Position numbers and translations under genes: made by a program
The notes under the pieces: model-generated
Told to the model about the DNA's origin: nothing
Seen by the model: the letters and a program-made list of their open reading frames with translations, nothing else
Databases searched by the model: none
Origin: Dryomyza anilis
Lineage: Eukaryota > Arthropoda > Insecta > Diptera > Dryomyzidae
Assembly (NCBI GenBank): GCA_951804985.1
Contig: OX638131.1
Location: forward strand, 60,193,447 to 60,257,446
Direction: 5' to 3'
Length of the DNA: 64,000 nt
Shown: positions 12,000 to 22,796 of the stretch, one piece after another
Position numbering within the stretch: position 1 is the first letter of the stretch
Layout: every line of letters starts with the position of its first letter

Positions 12000-13738
12000 A
12001 TTCTTTTTGCCTGGTTTGTAAATTATTTCAAAATCATATTCCGATAATTTGTGTCGGAAACGCGTAAGGCGGGATGTCTGATCTTTTAAATTTGCAATAC
12101 CTTTTAGAGGCTGATGATCTGTAAAAATTTTAGGTATGCTCTAAAATTCTTTGTTGCCCAAACAATTGCTAAAAATTCCTTTTCAATGGTAGAATATCGT
12201 TTTTCTGCTCCATTTAAAGTTCTACTTGCAAACGGGATCGGTCGGTCGCTTCCTACTTCACCTTGAGATAGTACTGCACCTACTGCTCCGTTACTTGCGT
12301 CTGTTGTTAGTAAAAAAGTTTTAGTAAAATCTGGATATGCTAATATTGGAGGTGAAATTATTGATTCTTTCAATTTAATAAATGAATTTTGACAATCGTC
12401 CGTCCATGTAAATTTAATGTCCTTTTTAAGTAAATTATTAATTGGTAAAGATAACCTTGCCATATTGCTTATGAACTTTCTGTAATAATTAATTAATCCC
12501 AAGAATGCTTGTACTTCTTTTCTGTTTCTTGGTACTGGAATATTTTTTACGCATTCGACCTTAGCGGGGTCTGGCAGCGCACCAAGTTCTGAACATTTAT
12601 GCCCTAAATATACAACTTCACGACGTAAAAACTCACATTTTTCGGTATTTAATTTTAAATTATCGTCTCTTAGTTTCTGTAATACTTTACTTAATCTGTG
12701 TTCATGTTCGCTTATATTTTTCCCATACACAACTATATCATCAAGATATACAAAACAATCGATACCCTGTAACCCTGTTAAGATGTGATTCATTATTCGC
12801 TGGATAGTTGCTGGTGTCCCTGTTAAACCGAAAGGCATCCTATTGAATTCAAAATGTCCAAGTCCTGTACTGAAGGCAGTTTTTTCTTTATCACCTTCTT
12901 CTACTAAGACCTGACGATATCCACTTGCTAAATCTAAAGTTGAAAAATACCGACTGTGACCTAATTGATCTAATATTTCATCTATTCGCGGAATCGGAAA
13001 TACCTGTTTTATGGTTACGTCATTTAATTTACGGAAATCTATGACAAGTCTCCATTTTTTGTTACCGTCTTTGTCGCTCCTCATCGGTACCAATAGTAAT
13101 GGTGAATTCCAGGGTGATATGCTTGGCGATATAATGCCAGCATCTAACATTTTGTTAACCTGTCTATTAATTTCCTCTCTATGTGTGTGTGGAAGTTTGT
13201 ATTGCTTTTGGTTAATTGGTGGTTGATTCCATTGTGTTGTTATGTCGTGTTTAAGTATCGGCGTGTATGATAGTTCGTAACCTTCTACGTGAAAAACATC
13301 GTGGTAAGAAATACAAAGATTTTGTAACGATGTGATTTCCTCCTTATTTAAAGATTCTTCGATGTTAATTTTTTTAAATAATCTATTAATCCTATTTTTT
13401 ATATTCACTGAATTTATTGTATTTATTGTAGAATTGTTTGTATCTGATTCCCTATGCTGATTAAAAATTGAAAATTTCGGTTTAACATTGTTGTCTATTT
13501 TGTTGTTGTCTATATTGTTGTCCTTTTCTGTAGCATTTAATACTGAGACATAAACTTTATTTTTGTTAACATTCGATAAGCTTTCTCCCAAATATACTCC
13601 AGGATAAATTTCTTGTTTATGTATTAATACAATTGGAATTTTAGTTTTTAATTTAATTTCTACTATTTTTACGGTTCTCGGCATGATTTTTATTTCATGA
13701 TTGTAATAAATATTTTCTATGTCGGCACGCGTTTTCAT
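12000..13738 (-). pseudogene. Reverse transcriptase / RNase H of the gypsy element
   Basis: 544-codon open frame (13738 to 12104), the longest intact coding stretch of the element. The N-terminal ~150 residues link from protease. Reverse transcriptase follows with LDLASGYRQ (catalytic D269), MPFGLTGTPA and YLDD (331-334) in FVYLDDIVVYG. The thumb/connection and the first half of RNase H (TTDASNGAVGAVLSQ, ERYSTIEKEFLAIVWA) come next. The frame ends abruptly at a frameshift near 12130-12140; the rest of RNase H (a TDHQPLKG motif) continues in another frame to about 12000. A normal gypsy pol would continue unbroken into integrase, so this copy cannot make a full Pol. Confidence 0.92.
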
Positions 13739-13786
13739 TGGTAATCGGATAGTGTGATTCTTTCCTTTATCATAGAATGTTATGGT

Positions 13787-14321
13787 CTAATTAATTGCGT
13801 TTATTACGGATCTATTCCATATGTTATCTTGTCCTATTATTCCGTCTGCTGGTATTCCTTGTTCAAGAGATACTACATGCATTATTAAATGTAACCACTG
13901 TAATATAAAGTGGTTACATTTAATAATGCATTTAATAATGTGTTGTATATTGGTCGTGCCTAACGTCCTTACGCATCCACCAAAAGCCACATTAAAATCC
14001 TTCTTTTATTATGCTTGCATCTGCTCCTGAGTATACTAGTAATATGAGTTTTCAATTTCTAGCTGCCTCGCAAGGTACTTCAATGAACACATCACTTACA
14101 TTAGACAATTTGAAGCAGTCCCCCTTTCTATTGTATATTTTGTTAATTCTCTTTTTATTTAATCCACTCAACTGTTGTCTGATTTTTTTATTATAACATG
14201 TTATAAAATTTTCAAACTTTTTCAACATTCCTGTAAACATATTGTTCATATTTTGACCTATTTGCATTTCTGCCCATACACATCTTTGCCGATTAGTTTC
14301 ATCTGCTACTAATTTAATCAT
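13787..14321 (-). pseudogene. Aspartic protease remnant of the gypsy element
   Basis: Frames 14321-14052 and 13990-13787 cover the Gag-Pol junction and protease. Around 14015-14045 the active-site loop reads V-Y-S-G-A-D, where the family has Asp before Ser/Thr-Gly-Ala, so the catalytic Asp appears replaced by Tyr. A stop lies a few codons before it. The C-terminal hallmark GIIGQD is present near 13820-13840. Between them a 53-bp perfect hairpin interrupts the domain. Assignment rests on position and these two short motifs. Confidence 0.6.
13878..13930. repeat. Perfect 22-bp hairpin inside the protease region
   Basis: Arms TGCATTATTAAATGTAACCACT (13878-13899) and its exact complement (13909-13930), separated by 9 bp. 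Such a palindrome is foreign to a protease coding sequence, and probably arose by inverted duplication or a tiny foldback insertion. Confidence 0.85.
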
Positions 14322-14589
14322 TTATGCCCCTATTGCTATTATCATATATATAAAGAAATGTATTAATGCAAAAATTACTAAATTCACTCCCTCACAATCA
14401 AACCACGGTGAATAAATATGTGTATCAACGGTCACTTCCGACGTCTGATTTGCAATATTTTCCTCCACCGGTTTTCTCTCATTTTTAGAAGTTTGGGTAG
14501 TTAATGTGATCACAGACCCTTCAGCCTTATGATTTACTATTTCTACCCTTTTTGACCTAATTTTGCTATTTTTAATGGGTCCCCAGCTT

Positions 14590-14987
14590 ACTGGCCTTGG
14601 CTGGGCCCCTGGTAGTTTCCCTTGTTTTGATCATTATTCTCCCTCGCCAGATAAACCCTCTTGGCGTAGCAATTAGTTTCCACATGACCAAGTCTATGAC
14701 ACCAATCACATTTTAAATGTGTGTGTTTTCTGCGTAATACATTCGTCTCGTGTATGTCCTTTTTTCTGGCAAAAAGAGCGTATTTTTGGTCGTATTTTTG
14801 ATCCTTCTGTTTTATTTTGAGTTGATATTTTGTGATTCAGTGGGGTAGTTTGAAAATGATTGTTTTGAATACTATTCGTTGGACTGATTACAGATCGTTG
14901 TTCAAAACTGTACACTTCCTCGGGGAATCTCGGACCCCCTTGAATTGTTACCTGGGCCTTTAATGCTTCATCTAATAAATCATTCAA
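14590..14987 (-). pseudogene. Gag nucleocapsid region with zinc knuckles
   Basis: The minus-strand frame 14987-14706 ends with a knuckle-like FCQKKGHTRDEC, which keeps C-x4-H-x4-C but has Arg where the first Cys should be. After a frameshift in a short AC run near 14712, the next frame continues with a complete C-x2-C-x4-H-x4-C knuckle (CDWCHRLGHVETNC) at about 14665-14706. Two CCHC boxes are usual in retroelement nucleocapsids. Confidence 0.8.
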
Positions 14988-15106
14988 GTTTTCTGCTTTC
15001 CTACTTAATAATAGAACCTTTATTATCGGATCTTTTACACCTACCTTGAATGCTATCAGAACTGAGTTTACTAGTTCCGTATTAAAAACGTCTGAAGTTA
15101 GATTTT

Positions 15107-15508
15107 TTATTTGTACATTGAATCTGCTATTTCATTAGCGTTTGCCCACAATCTTTCTAATCTTCTTGCAGATGTCCTTAGACTCTCACCATCCGTCTGA
15201 TATGCTTTTCTAATACTATCCTGAACCGAATCTAAAGTAGTCATTTTTAAATATGTATTTCTTAGAACGTCAAATAACTCCTCTAAATCATTGAACTTTC
15301 TTGTGCGGACTAGATCATAAGCGTCACCAAGAAGATGCAGTTTGACACAGCTAATGAACTCTTCTTTGTTTTCTTCTGTAATTTTCAGACTTGCTAACGC
15401 ACAACCGTCCATGAATCTATAAAGTTCAGTTTTAACGGACGGTGATTCCGATCCCATAAAAAATGGAACCACACTTCCTACGTATTTCGCTACAGTATCT
15501 AACGACAT
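15107..15508 (-). pseudogene. Gag capsid-like region
   Basis: 133-codon frame, predicted helical, matching the capsid/retrotransposon-gag layout: V-x-FFMGSE, then LKLHLLGDAYDLVRTRK-like text and a closing RRLERLWANANEIADSM. It lies upstream of the zinc knuckles in the expected order. Roughly 120 bp between this frame and the nucleocapsid frame are out of frame. Confidence 0.7.
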
Positions 15509-15565
15509 TTCTAATGTTGTCTCCGGTGCAGTTATTTTATCAAACTTTCCTTCAATCTGTAATGC

Positions 15566-15796
15566 CTACTTATGATATAATGATGTTCCGTGGGCTAGCT
15601 TAACTTCCGATTCAAAAAATCTGATTTTCGAATCTAATTCCCTTACTTTATTATTGGCTTCTTCTAATGTTTCGAATTCTAGTCTGGGCTGTTGGCTCAG
15701 TGCTCGTGCAATTGATTCGTCCGAAATATCTTTATTTTTCAGCAAAGTTCTTAATTTTTTGTTTTCTTCCTCTATTCCACTAGCCTGATCTAGCAA
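15566..15796 (-). pseudogene. Gag N-terminal coiled-coil fragment
   Basis: 76-codon minus frame with heptad-like Leu and charged residues (EEENKKLRTLL, EEANNKVRELDSKIRFFESEV). It continues the gag region upstream; the frame is broken on both sides. The remaining sequence up to 16247 has further broken coding-like stretches (charged, Glu/Lys-rich) and then the LINE insertion. Confidence 0.55.
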
Positions 15797-16544
15797 CTCC
15801 TGCCGTTCTTCTACAATATCGTTTAATTTTTTATTTAATGCAGTAAATTCCTCTTTCCAATCTTCTAATTCTTTTATTTTATGAGCACTTTAATGTTCCA
15901 AGAAGTATACTAATTGTTCAAAAACTACGTCAACTCTTTCGACTTCTGAGTATACCGGTGTGGTACTGACTTTATTTTTTATTAATTCTAAAGTTTCTTT
16001 ATTGTTAACTTCCGTACTAATTTGATTCCACAATTTCTCAGTAAATCTGCCAAGTTGTCCTAATAAACTTCTATATGCTACTCACAATTCCTCAAAGTTC
16101 GCCATATAATCATTAAAATATTCAATATTTATAAATTTGTTTAGTTTCATTCTTTCTATCATTTAATTTCACCATTTATTTACTGCTTTCACTCAAACTC
16201 ACTCAAATTGACTCAATATTTAATTATACCTTCCTTTCCACTCCTGTGTTTCTTCATTGGGGACTATGGGGGCGATTATCACAAGGCAACGTGTCTGAGT
16301 GCTTCAACATGGCGAAGCCAGCGCAATCCTTGTCGGTGTCGTCTTAAGTCAACTCACTGGTCACCAGAATTGACAAATTGTCAAATGGTGACACCTCCAC
16401 TTCGGTGGAAGTCCTCCTCGTGGAAGTCCCTGGAAACGGCGCTCTACACCACCCGGTGTAGAAGTCGGCTAAAGTGAGTGGCGAGCATCTCCCTCAGAGT
16501 GAGGGTTTGTACGTTGGGTTTGGGTCCCACCACGGAAAAAACCT

Positions 16545-17388
16545 ATGCGCCCAATGAAAACAAAAAAGAAGCCTCGGATAACGACCGATTACAACGATGA
16601 CGATCCAAGCAAACGTTTTAAGGACCATGATTTACGGATATGCACTTGGAATGTCCGGACCCTTTATAGGGAAGGTGCCCCTATCCAGCTGGCAGATGTC
16701 CTCGAAAAATATAAGGCTGACATCACCGCTATCCAGGAGATGCGATGGACGGGACAGGGCTGTTCGAAACAAGCGTCCTGTGATATCTACTACAGCTGCC
16801 ATGCGGAGAGACACGAATTTGGATGTGGATTTGTGGTCGGCAAGAGACTCCGCCACCTTGTCTCTAGGTTCACGCCCGTGGACGAAAGGCTGGCAACAAT
16901 CCGCATCAAGGCTAAATATTTCCATATCAGCCTAATTTGTGCACACGCTCCGACGAACGAGAAAGATGACGAGACAAAAGAGCGCTTCTACGAGCGCCTA
17001 GACAACGAATACGAGCGCTGCCCCCGCCACGATATCAAAATCGTGCTAGGCGATTTTAACGCCAAGGTTGGCAGAGAAGCCATCTATTGTCCCACAATCG
17101 GAAAATTTAGCCTCCATGCCAACACTTCCGATAACGGAACGAGGCTAATCGACTTCGCCGCAGCACGAAACATGGTAGTTAGTAGCACTAGATTCGAACA
17201 TTTCGATATCCACAAGGCCACATGGTTGTCGCCCGATCAAAAAACTCGAAATCAAATTGATCACGTTGTGATTGACGGAAGGCACGCTTCAAGGGTGATG
17301 GACGTACGCACTATCCGAGGTGCCAATATGGACTCGGATCATTACCTTGTAGCAGCCAAGGTCCGCAGGGGATCCCACTATCTGCGCC
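16545..17388 (+). pseudogene. APE-type endonuclease domain of RTE LINE
   Basis: The open frame starts at the ATG at 16545. Endonuclease motifs are in order: CTWNVRTL (N36), IQEMRW (E65), GDFNAK (169-174), NQIDHVVI and the SDH triad (264-266 in MDSDHYLV). All catalytic positions look intact. The coding identity ends near 17380, where sequence jumps directly into the reverse transcriptase region in another frame; the 301-codon frame simply reads on out of frame to 17450. This protein would nick DNA for target-primed reverse transcription if it were still joined to a polymerase. Confidence 0.9.
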
Positions 17389-18690
17389 AACTACCGTGGG
17401 ATCAGCCTACTCAATATCGCATACAAGGTTCTATCGAGCGTATTATGTGAAAGACTGAAGCCCATCGTCAACAGACTGATTGGACCTTATCAGTGCGGCT
17501 TCAGACCTGGAAAGTCCACCACAGACCAGATTTTCACATTGCGCCTAATCCAGGAAAAGACCCTAGAAAAACAGATCAACACCTACCACCTATTAGTCGA
17601 CTATAAAGCCGCCTTCGACACTCCGATAAGGGAACGATTATACGCCGCAATGTTTGAGTTCGGTATACCTGCGAAACTTATAAGGCTTTGCAGGATGACC
17701 CTGAGCAACACACGTTGCTCAGTGAGAATAGGAAAAGACCTCTCCGAGCCATTTCATACCGAACGAGGTTTCAGACAGGGTGACTCCCTATCGTGCGACT
17801 TTTTTAACTTATTGATGGAGAAAATAGTTCGAGCTGCCGAACTCCGTCAAAGCGGCACTATCCTCAACAAAAGTGTCATGCTGCTCGCATATGCCGACGA
17901 TATTGATATCATTGGCAGGAGCACACGAGCAGTCAGCGCAGCATTCTCCAGATTGGAGAAAGAGTCGCGTCGAATGGGTCTAGTGGTGAACGAGGACAAG
18001 ACGAAGTTCCTTGTGTCAACAAGCAAAAAAGAGTCCGTGCGTCTTAGACAAAAAGCTGATTTTGACACCCACAAGTTCGACATTGTGAAGGACTTCGTCT
18101 ATCTGGGATCCAGCGTAAACAGCAACAACGACGTCAGCCTGGAGATCAAACGGAGAATAACTCTTGCCAACAGGTGCTACTTTGGGCTCAGTAGGCAATT
18201 GAGAAGCAGAGCCCTCTCTCGCCGGACAAAAATAACGCTCTACAAGTCACTCATCATGCCCGTCCTACTTTATGGTGCAGAAACATGGACGCTGGCCACC
18301 ACCGATGAGAGAGTACTGGGAGCGTTCGAGAGAAAGATTCTCCGTAAAATCTTTGGCCCTATCTGCTTTGCTAACGAGTATCGAATCAGGATGAACCACG
18401 AGCTGTATGAGTTATTCGACGACATTGACATAGTCAAGCGCATCAAGATCCAGCGGCTTCGCTGGCTAGGTCATGTCGAACGAATGGATGAAAACACTCC
18501 AGCCAAGAAGGTGCTTGAATCGAAACTCGAAGGTGGACAGCGTAGAAGAGGGCGTCCAAATCTGCGTTGGAAAGACCAAGTTGAGGACAACCTGGCAACG
18601 CTTGGTATTTCTAACTGGCGTCAGCGCGCGCAAAGCAGATCCGACTGGCGCGGCTTCATCTCAGCGGCCAAAACCGACCCACGGTTGTAA
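17389..18690 (+). pseudogene. Reverse transcriptase domain of RTE LINE
   Basis: Coding similarity starts at NYRGISLLN (from 17389), in a different frame from the endonuclease. The ATG-initiated part (17539-18690, 383 codons) carries the catalytic D in VDYKAAFD (residue 21), GFRQGDSLS (77-85) and YADD (118-121). The conserved C-terminal GHVERM and RRRGRP regions follow, with a normal stop. The joint at 17377-17391 has a short TGCGCCAAC-like overlap, suggesting a microhomology deletion of the region between endonuclease and fingers. Non-functional alone. Confidence 0.9.
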
Positions 18691-18808
18691 GGGCCATTTA
18701 AGTAAGTAAGTAAGTAAGTTTCTTCATTTATTTATTTTTTTGTAATGCTCCTTCAAATTCGTCCTTCAGTCCTTTTTGTAGATTCTTGAAAAACCGGCTG
18801 CGTCAAAA

Positions 18809-19569
18809 TGTTGCGGGCTCCAGGGGTCCTTTTGTACTTGCCTTTATTAATGAAACCGTCAGTGACAATATTCCCTCGAAGTCCACAATTCTTTCCTAAC
18901 ATTTATAATTAAATAAAAACGCAAGGATATTTTAGACTTGCTTTATACTTTTATTAATTATTTTTAAGTATTTTTGCAAGCTTGAGTTTATACTGAAAAC
19001 ACGTCTGCACTCTAATGCAGTTAAAATCATAATGCTTAAAATCTAAACTTAACCTCTACTCATCACCTCGGTATCGTGCGACTCACGAACCCCTTGCTTA
19101 TACTTAGTTCTTAAAACACAACTCATAAATGCAAGCAAGCATATTCTTAAATTTACGTACTACTAAAAACCTCCTGAACCCCACATCAGATATTACTAAT
19201 ATTGTGAAATCATTAACTGAGAAAATTCCAATGTGCAAAATTCTTGATTGGTCCCCATGCTGGCGTTAGACTTGACTTAAATTACAACCAATGCTTTTGT
19301 TGTTGCTTTTAAACAGACGGCACACTTGCTATCGCGTGTCTCAGATCAAATTGCAACCAGTGCATTTTTCGTTGCTCTTAAGTAGACTTAATTTTATATC
19401 CTGAAAGTATGCACTCATAAACATTATGAAATTGTTCCAGTTACGTCGTAGACGTTATGTTAAGTTAACATGCATCTGTTATTGTGCTTTTAGATTTGAA
19501 CTGTATGTGAAAACTGGTTATGTGCAGTATTTCTCAAATACATAAAAAAAACGTTTCTGATTCACAACA
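18809..19569 (-). repeat. 5' LTR of the gypsy element
   Basis: 761 bp, longer than the 3' LTR mainly through a 14-bp insertion (CGCGTGTCTCAGAT near 19335). On the minus strand the sequence immediately inside (TGACGCAGCCGG, starting about 4 nt from the LTR) resembles a tRNA-Ser-type primer site with one mismatch; this is only a tentative reading. Confidence 0.9.
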
Positions 19570-19573
19570 ATAC

Positions 19574-20223
19574 GGAAAATGCCGGCATACAAACGGAGTC
19601 GTGCGATTTATCGGCACGTTATCGTTCCGTTTTAGTACCTGCTTGTACTATGTTTCTTGTGATGCGTTATTAAAAATAATTTCTTTGTCACATTTATGAT
19701 TATCGTATAATTATGCATTGTTTGAAATATTAAAATGCTGGAGAACATTATCTTGCGCGTTTTAACAATGGCGATAATATTGCTTATTGCATAGTAGCAG
19801 CCGCTCCATCGCTATTACTAGCAGTATCAAAGTCAACAGCGCCACCCTTTATGCCAATTAGAAGAATACATTTGGAGACCCATTTATTGTAGCGAGAACT
19901 CAGCGGGGCTCATGTTGCGCCTCAAACAATTAGATATTTTTGAACTTCGCGTCTTTGATGAGATTGTTCAAAAATATTTAATTTTATATACATTTTTGAC
20001 ATTAATAAAAATGGGTAGTCTTGTTAAAATAAATAACTAAAAAATACTACAATATCACAACAATCTCAAAATTTTATATCAACAAAAAGCAGTAAATATT
20101 TTATATGTCTACAACAATGCATGCAGCAGGCTCCTGTAAAATATTTTGCATGATATGATACATGCATGAACGGACCCAAAACGCATGATATGAACACTCT
20201 CACGAGATACACCGTATCACCAA
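19574..20223. other. Flank of the gypsy element, no gene seen
   Basis: It continues the AACGG-rich sequence that ends at 5578/7642, so the gypsy element and the CCAAGGATTG element are both inserted in one older repeat. Near 20130-20200 are several GCATGAT/ATGCATG motifs like those at 39640-39984. Confidence 0.5.
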
Positions 20224-21040
20224 CACTAAGAAAACAAAGATGATTACAAGAAATATCACAGCCCTAAATATCAAGTTATTTAGATCGTATTTGAGACAAC
20301 CATCTCTCAAACATCCGGCAAATACGATAAATATTTCTGGCAAATATCTTTCAAATTTACGATTGTTTATAGTAACCATCAATTAAACATCTTACAAATA
20401 GGAAGATAGTTGATGAATATTTGGAAAAGGTACTCCAATAGAATTCGCGAAGTAATTTTTATTGAATTGAAAGAAAATTAATCAAATGTATTTTTAATTA
20501 TTATAGAATTAAAACAGTATACTGTTTTATTGTAAGTGACATTTCTTCGCAGAAGAACCAAGTCCGATCGGCGATGCTGTCATCAAAGTAAACTCTGAAA
20601 AGAAATATTTTCCATCACGTGTTCATAATTTAAATCACAGGATATTTTATTTTCACTTTTACCATTAAAATGTAATATTTGAGTTGGCACTTTTTTACAC
20701 CATTTGATTTACTTAATTGTTGTGGATAAATCGAGCGTAAGGCAAGAGTACGCCATTTTCCTTTTTTATGTTAGTCAAATGTCAAAATACCTTAAAAATT
20801 TTGCTGCAAATGTCCAAGAAGTCTGGATGTTTGCTATCAGTCAACTGTAAATATCTCAAGTTTCATTGCTGTTGTGGCAAACATCTCGTAAATATCTGCA
20901 AATACGTCATATTTAAAAAATATGAATAGTTTTGCTGCAACTTTATTGAATCTTATGGAATGTTTAAATATTTGTTACAAGGCGTAAATTTAAAAGGATA
21001 GTTGCAGCAAGACTTTCATAAACATCTTGTTTTCTTAGTG
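20224..21040. mobile_element. TIR element, CACTAAGAAAAC family, intact-length copy
   Basis: 817 bp. Left end CACTAAGAAAACAAAGATG, right end CATCTTGTTTTCTTAGTG, collinear in inverse orientation with 38790-39636. It contains the same GC-richer middle (about 20535-20595) next to TTTTCAG on the complementary strand. No transposase. Target duplication not clear. Confidence 0.75.
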
Positions 21041-21666
21041 TACTTATCTTGGTTAAAAGCTTATTAATTTATTAAAAAATCAATTTTTTTGTAGGTACAT
21101 TATTTTCCAAAATTTAATAATAAAATATTGATAAGTTTTTAATATAGAGTCTTAATTTATTTTCTTAATTGTCATTCTAAATATTATACATGACTTTGCA
21201 CAAATGTCATAACAATAATTTTTTCCTTTTTTTCATCAAGCAATATTGTTTTATTCATAAAATTTAAAATTTATAGTAAAGTTTCGAATTTTCCTTTGCT
21301 ATATTTAGCCGGCATATATAAAAAATATATGGTAGCGCATATTTTTCACGTCTAACAACGAAAAGAAAATTACATTATTCTTTTTGGTTCGACTAATAAA
21401 ATTTAAAGGACAGAAAACTAATTAAAACTTAAAAATCTCAAAAACTTAAAAACATTTTCGGAATAAGCTCCAGTATGAAATAAAGATGCAATCAGACTTT
21501 GGACTTTTATTAAAAAAACGACAAGTTTTTAACCAAGAGTCTTGCTTTGCACAAACTGGACTTGGAATCATTTAATTTTTTTTTTTAGTATGTAACATTT
21601 TTTGTATTAAAGAGATTCCACTCCAAATCTACGAGAGTTCAAGACTTACCTTCTCCAGAGATACAG
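21041..21666. other. AT-rich intergenic, no gene seen
   Basis: No supported coding frame, RNA gene or repeat structure. Confidence 0.5.
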
Positions 21667-22796
21667 CCCAATAAACATTTTTGTAAAGGTTTGCAGACTC
21701 AGATTTCTTAATAAGCTTACTAATAAAAAATGTCACAACTATTTCGTAAATGTTTTCAAATCACTTACTTTATATTTGTTAATAAGCTTATTAACAAAAG
21801 TAAACGTAATTAAAAAACAAGTGTTTGTAAAATGCGTACGCTCAGATGTTATATTTACTAACGGCAACGTAAAACATCGAAGAAAAGACAATTGTGTTAA
21901 GTTTGTGTGCAAATTTTAAGCATATTTCTCACATTTAGAGAAAAAATATAAGTACGTTTAAATAATAATTAAATTATGGCTGCATTCAGCGACCTCAGCA
22001 GTTGTGGAGCTGTTGAGCAATTTGAGCTTGAATGGCATGCTACCATCAACATGTTTAGTGAGCGGTCGCCATTTTTTCCAGCATAAAATTTTTGCGCTGC
22101 CTTTGTTATCGATGACATTCGATGACATTTTAATTCAAATATTTATAAACAAAAATGGAATTTAGATTGTAAAAGATGTTTTCAATCAATTAAAGAGTTG
22201 TATATAACTTTAATAAAATATTAATAATAAATTAATTTGTATATTGACAGCTGAGATAGCGATGCATTCAGTAACAGTGAGCGATTAGTTACTGAACAGT
22301 TTCGCAACTGCTGAGGTCGCTGAATGCAGCCAATGATTTTGAAACGTAAACAACCAAATAAACGCAAGATAAATCAGGGAGATTCAGTGGGCAATGACTG
22401 TCAACATCACATATTTGATATGGTTGAAAATAATAATATATCTCCGAATGATCTTGGATGTGTATGCACACACCATCCTTAGGAACATCTGATTCGTCCC
22501 ATGAATCAGATTTTCAAGATAAAATTTAAATTCGCCAGCAATTGGCTACTTGATGTGTTAAAAATTGTTACAAAAATTATTACATAACGATTTGTAATAA
22601 GCTTACAAAATCATTACAAAACGTTTTATAATAAGCTTACAATATTATTGTATATAGCTTACTATTCAATATTACACATAAGCTTTCAATGTAAGCTTAC
22701 GATCAATGTCCAGTTTCGCTAATCCAACAATTATTATCACATATCACATATTTCACCTTACAAAAAGCTTACAGAAAGATTACAATTTTTATTGGG
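21667..22796. mobile_element. CCCAATAA-ended TIR element without captured gene
   Basis: 1130 bp. It starts CCCAATAAACATTTTTGTAA and ends with the inverse of CCCAATAAAAATTGTAAT, flanked by AG on both sides. Both arms carry repeated AATAAGCTTAC motifs. A separate 356-bp MITE (21977-22332) is nested inside. The terminal 8 bp are shared with the MIC26/27-carrying elements at 34-61 kb, but the interior is unrelated. Confidence 0.6.
21977..22332. mobile_element. 356-bp MITE with perfect 28-bp TIRs
   Basis: TGGCTGCATTCAGCGACCTC followed by AGCAGTTG at the left end is exactly inverted at the right end (28/28). The interior has no coding potential. Target duplication not evident. Perfect arms suggest recent movement. 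Confidence 0.85.

Larger units (their letters stand above)
16259..18717 (+). mobile_element. RTE-clade LINE, internally deleted, inserted in gypsy gag side
   Basis: 2459 bp inserted in opposite orientation to the host gypsy element, with an 11-bp target duplication GTTTCTTCATT (16248-16258 and 18718-18728). It ends in a short tandem (TAAG/GTAA) tail typical of RTE elements rather than poly-A. The 5' part (16259-16544) is untranslated. The endonuclease and reverse transcriptase are both recognisable, but roughly 1 kb of the usual single ~1000-codon ORF is missing between them. The left-edge sequence 1-45 is the end of a second copy. Confidence 0.92.
7643..19569 (-). mobile_element. Ty3/gypsy LTR retrotransposon, full length but dead
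   Basis: 11.9 kb bounded by two LTRs (7643-8388 and 18809-19569), both with ends TGTTG...CAACA, and flanked by the 4-bp duplication ATAC (7639-7642, 19570-19573). Gag, protease, reverse transcriptase, RNase H and integrase read in that order on the minus strand, the Ty3/gypsy arrangement. An RTE LINE sits inside the gag side. Every coding part has a stop or frame break. The LTRs differ by roughly 20 substitutions by eye plus a 14-bp indel, so the insertion is not recent. About 2.6 kb between integrase and the 3' LTR (8403-11020) is AT-rich with no supported coding region; no envelope gene is visible. Confidence 0.93.

Noticed and set aside
14322..14513. Membrane protein (hydrophobic C-terminus) on the minus strand
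   Set aside because: Lies between gag and protease of a broken retroelement; the hydrophobic stretch comes from AT-rich codons and has no independent support.
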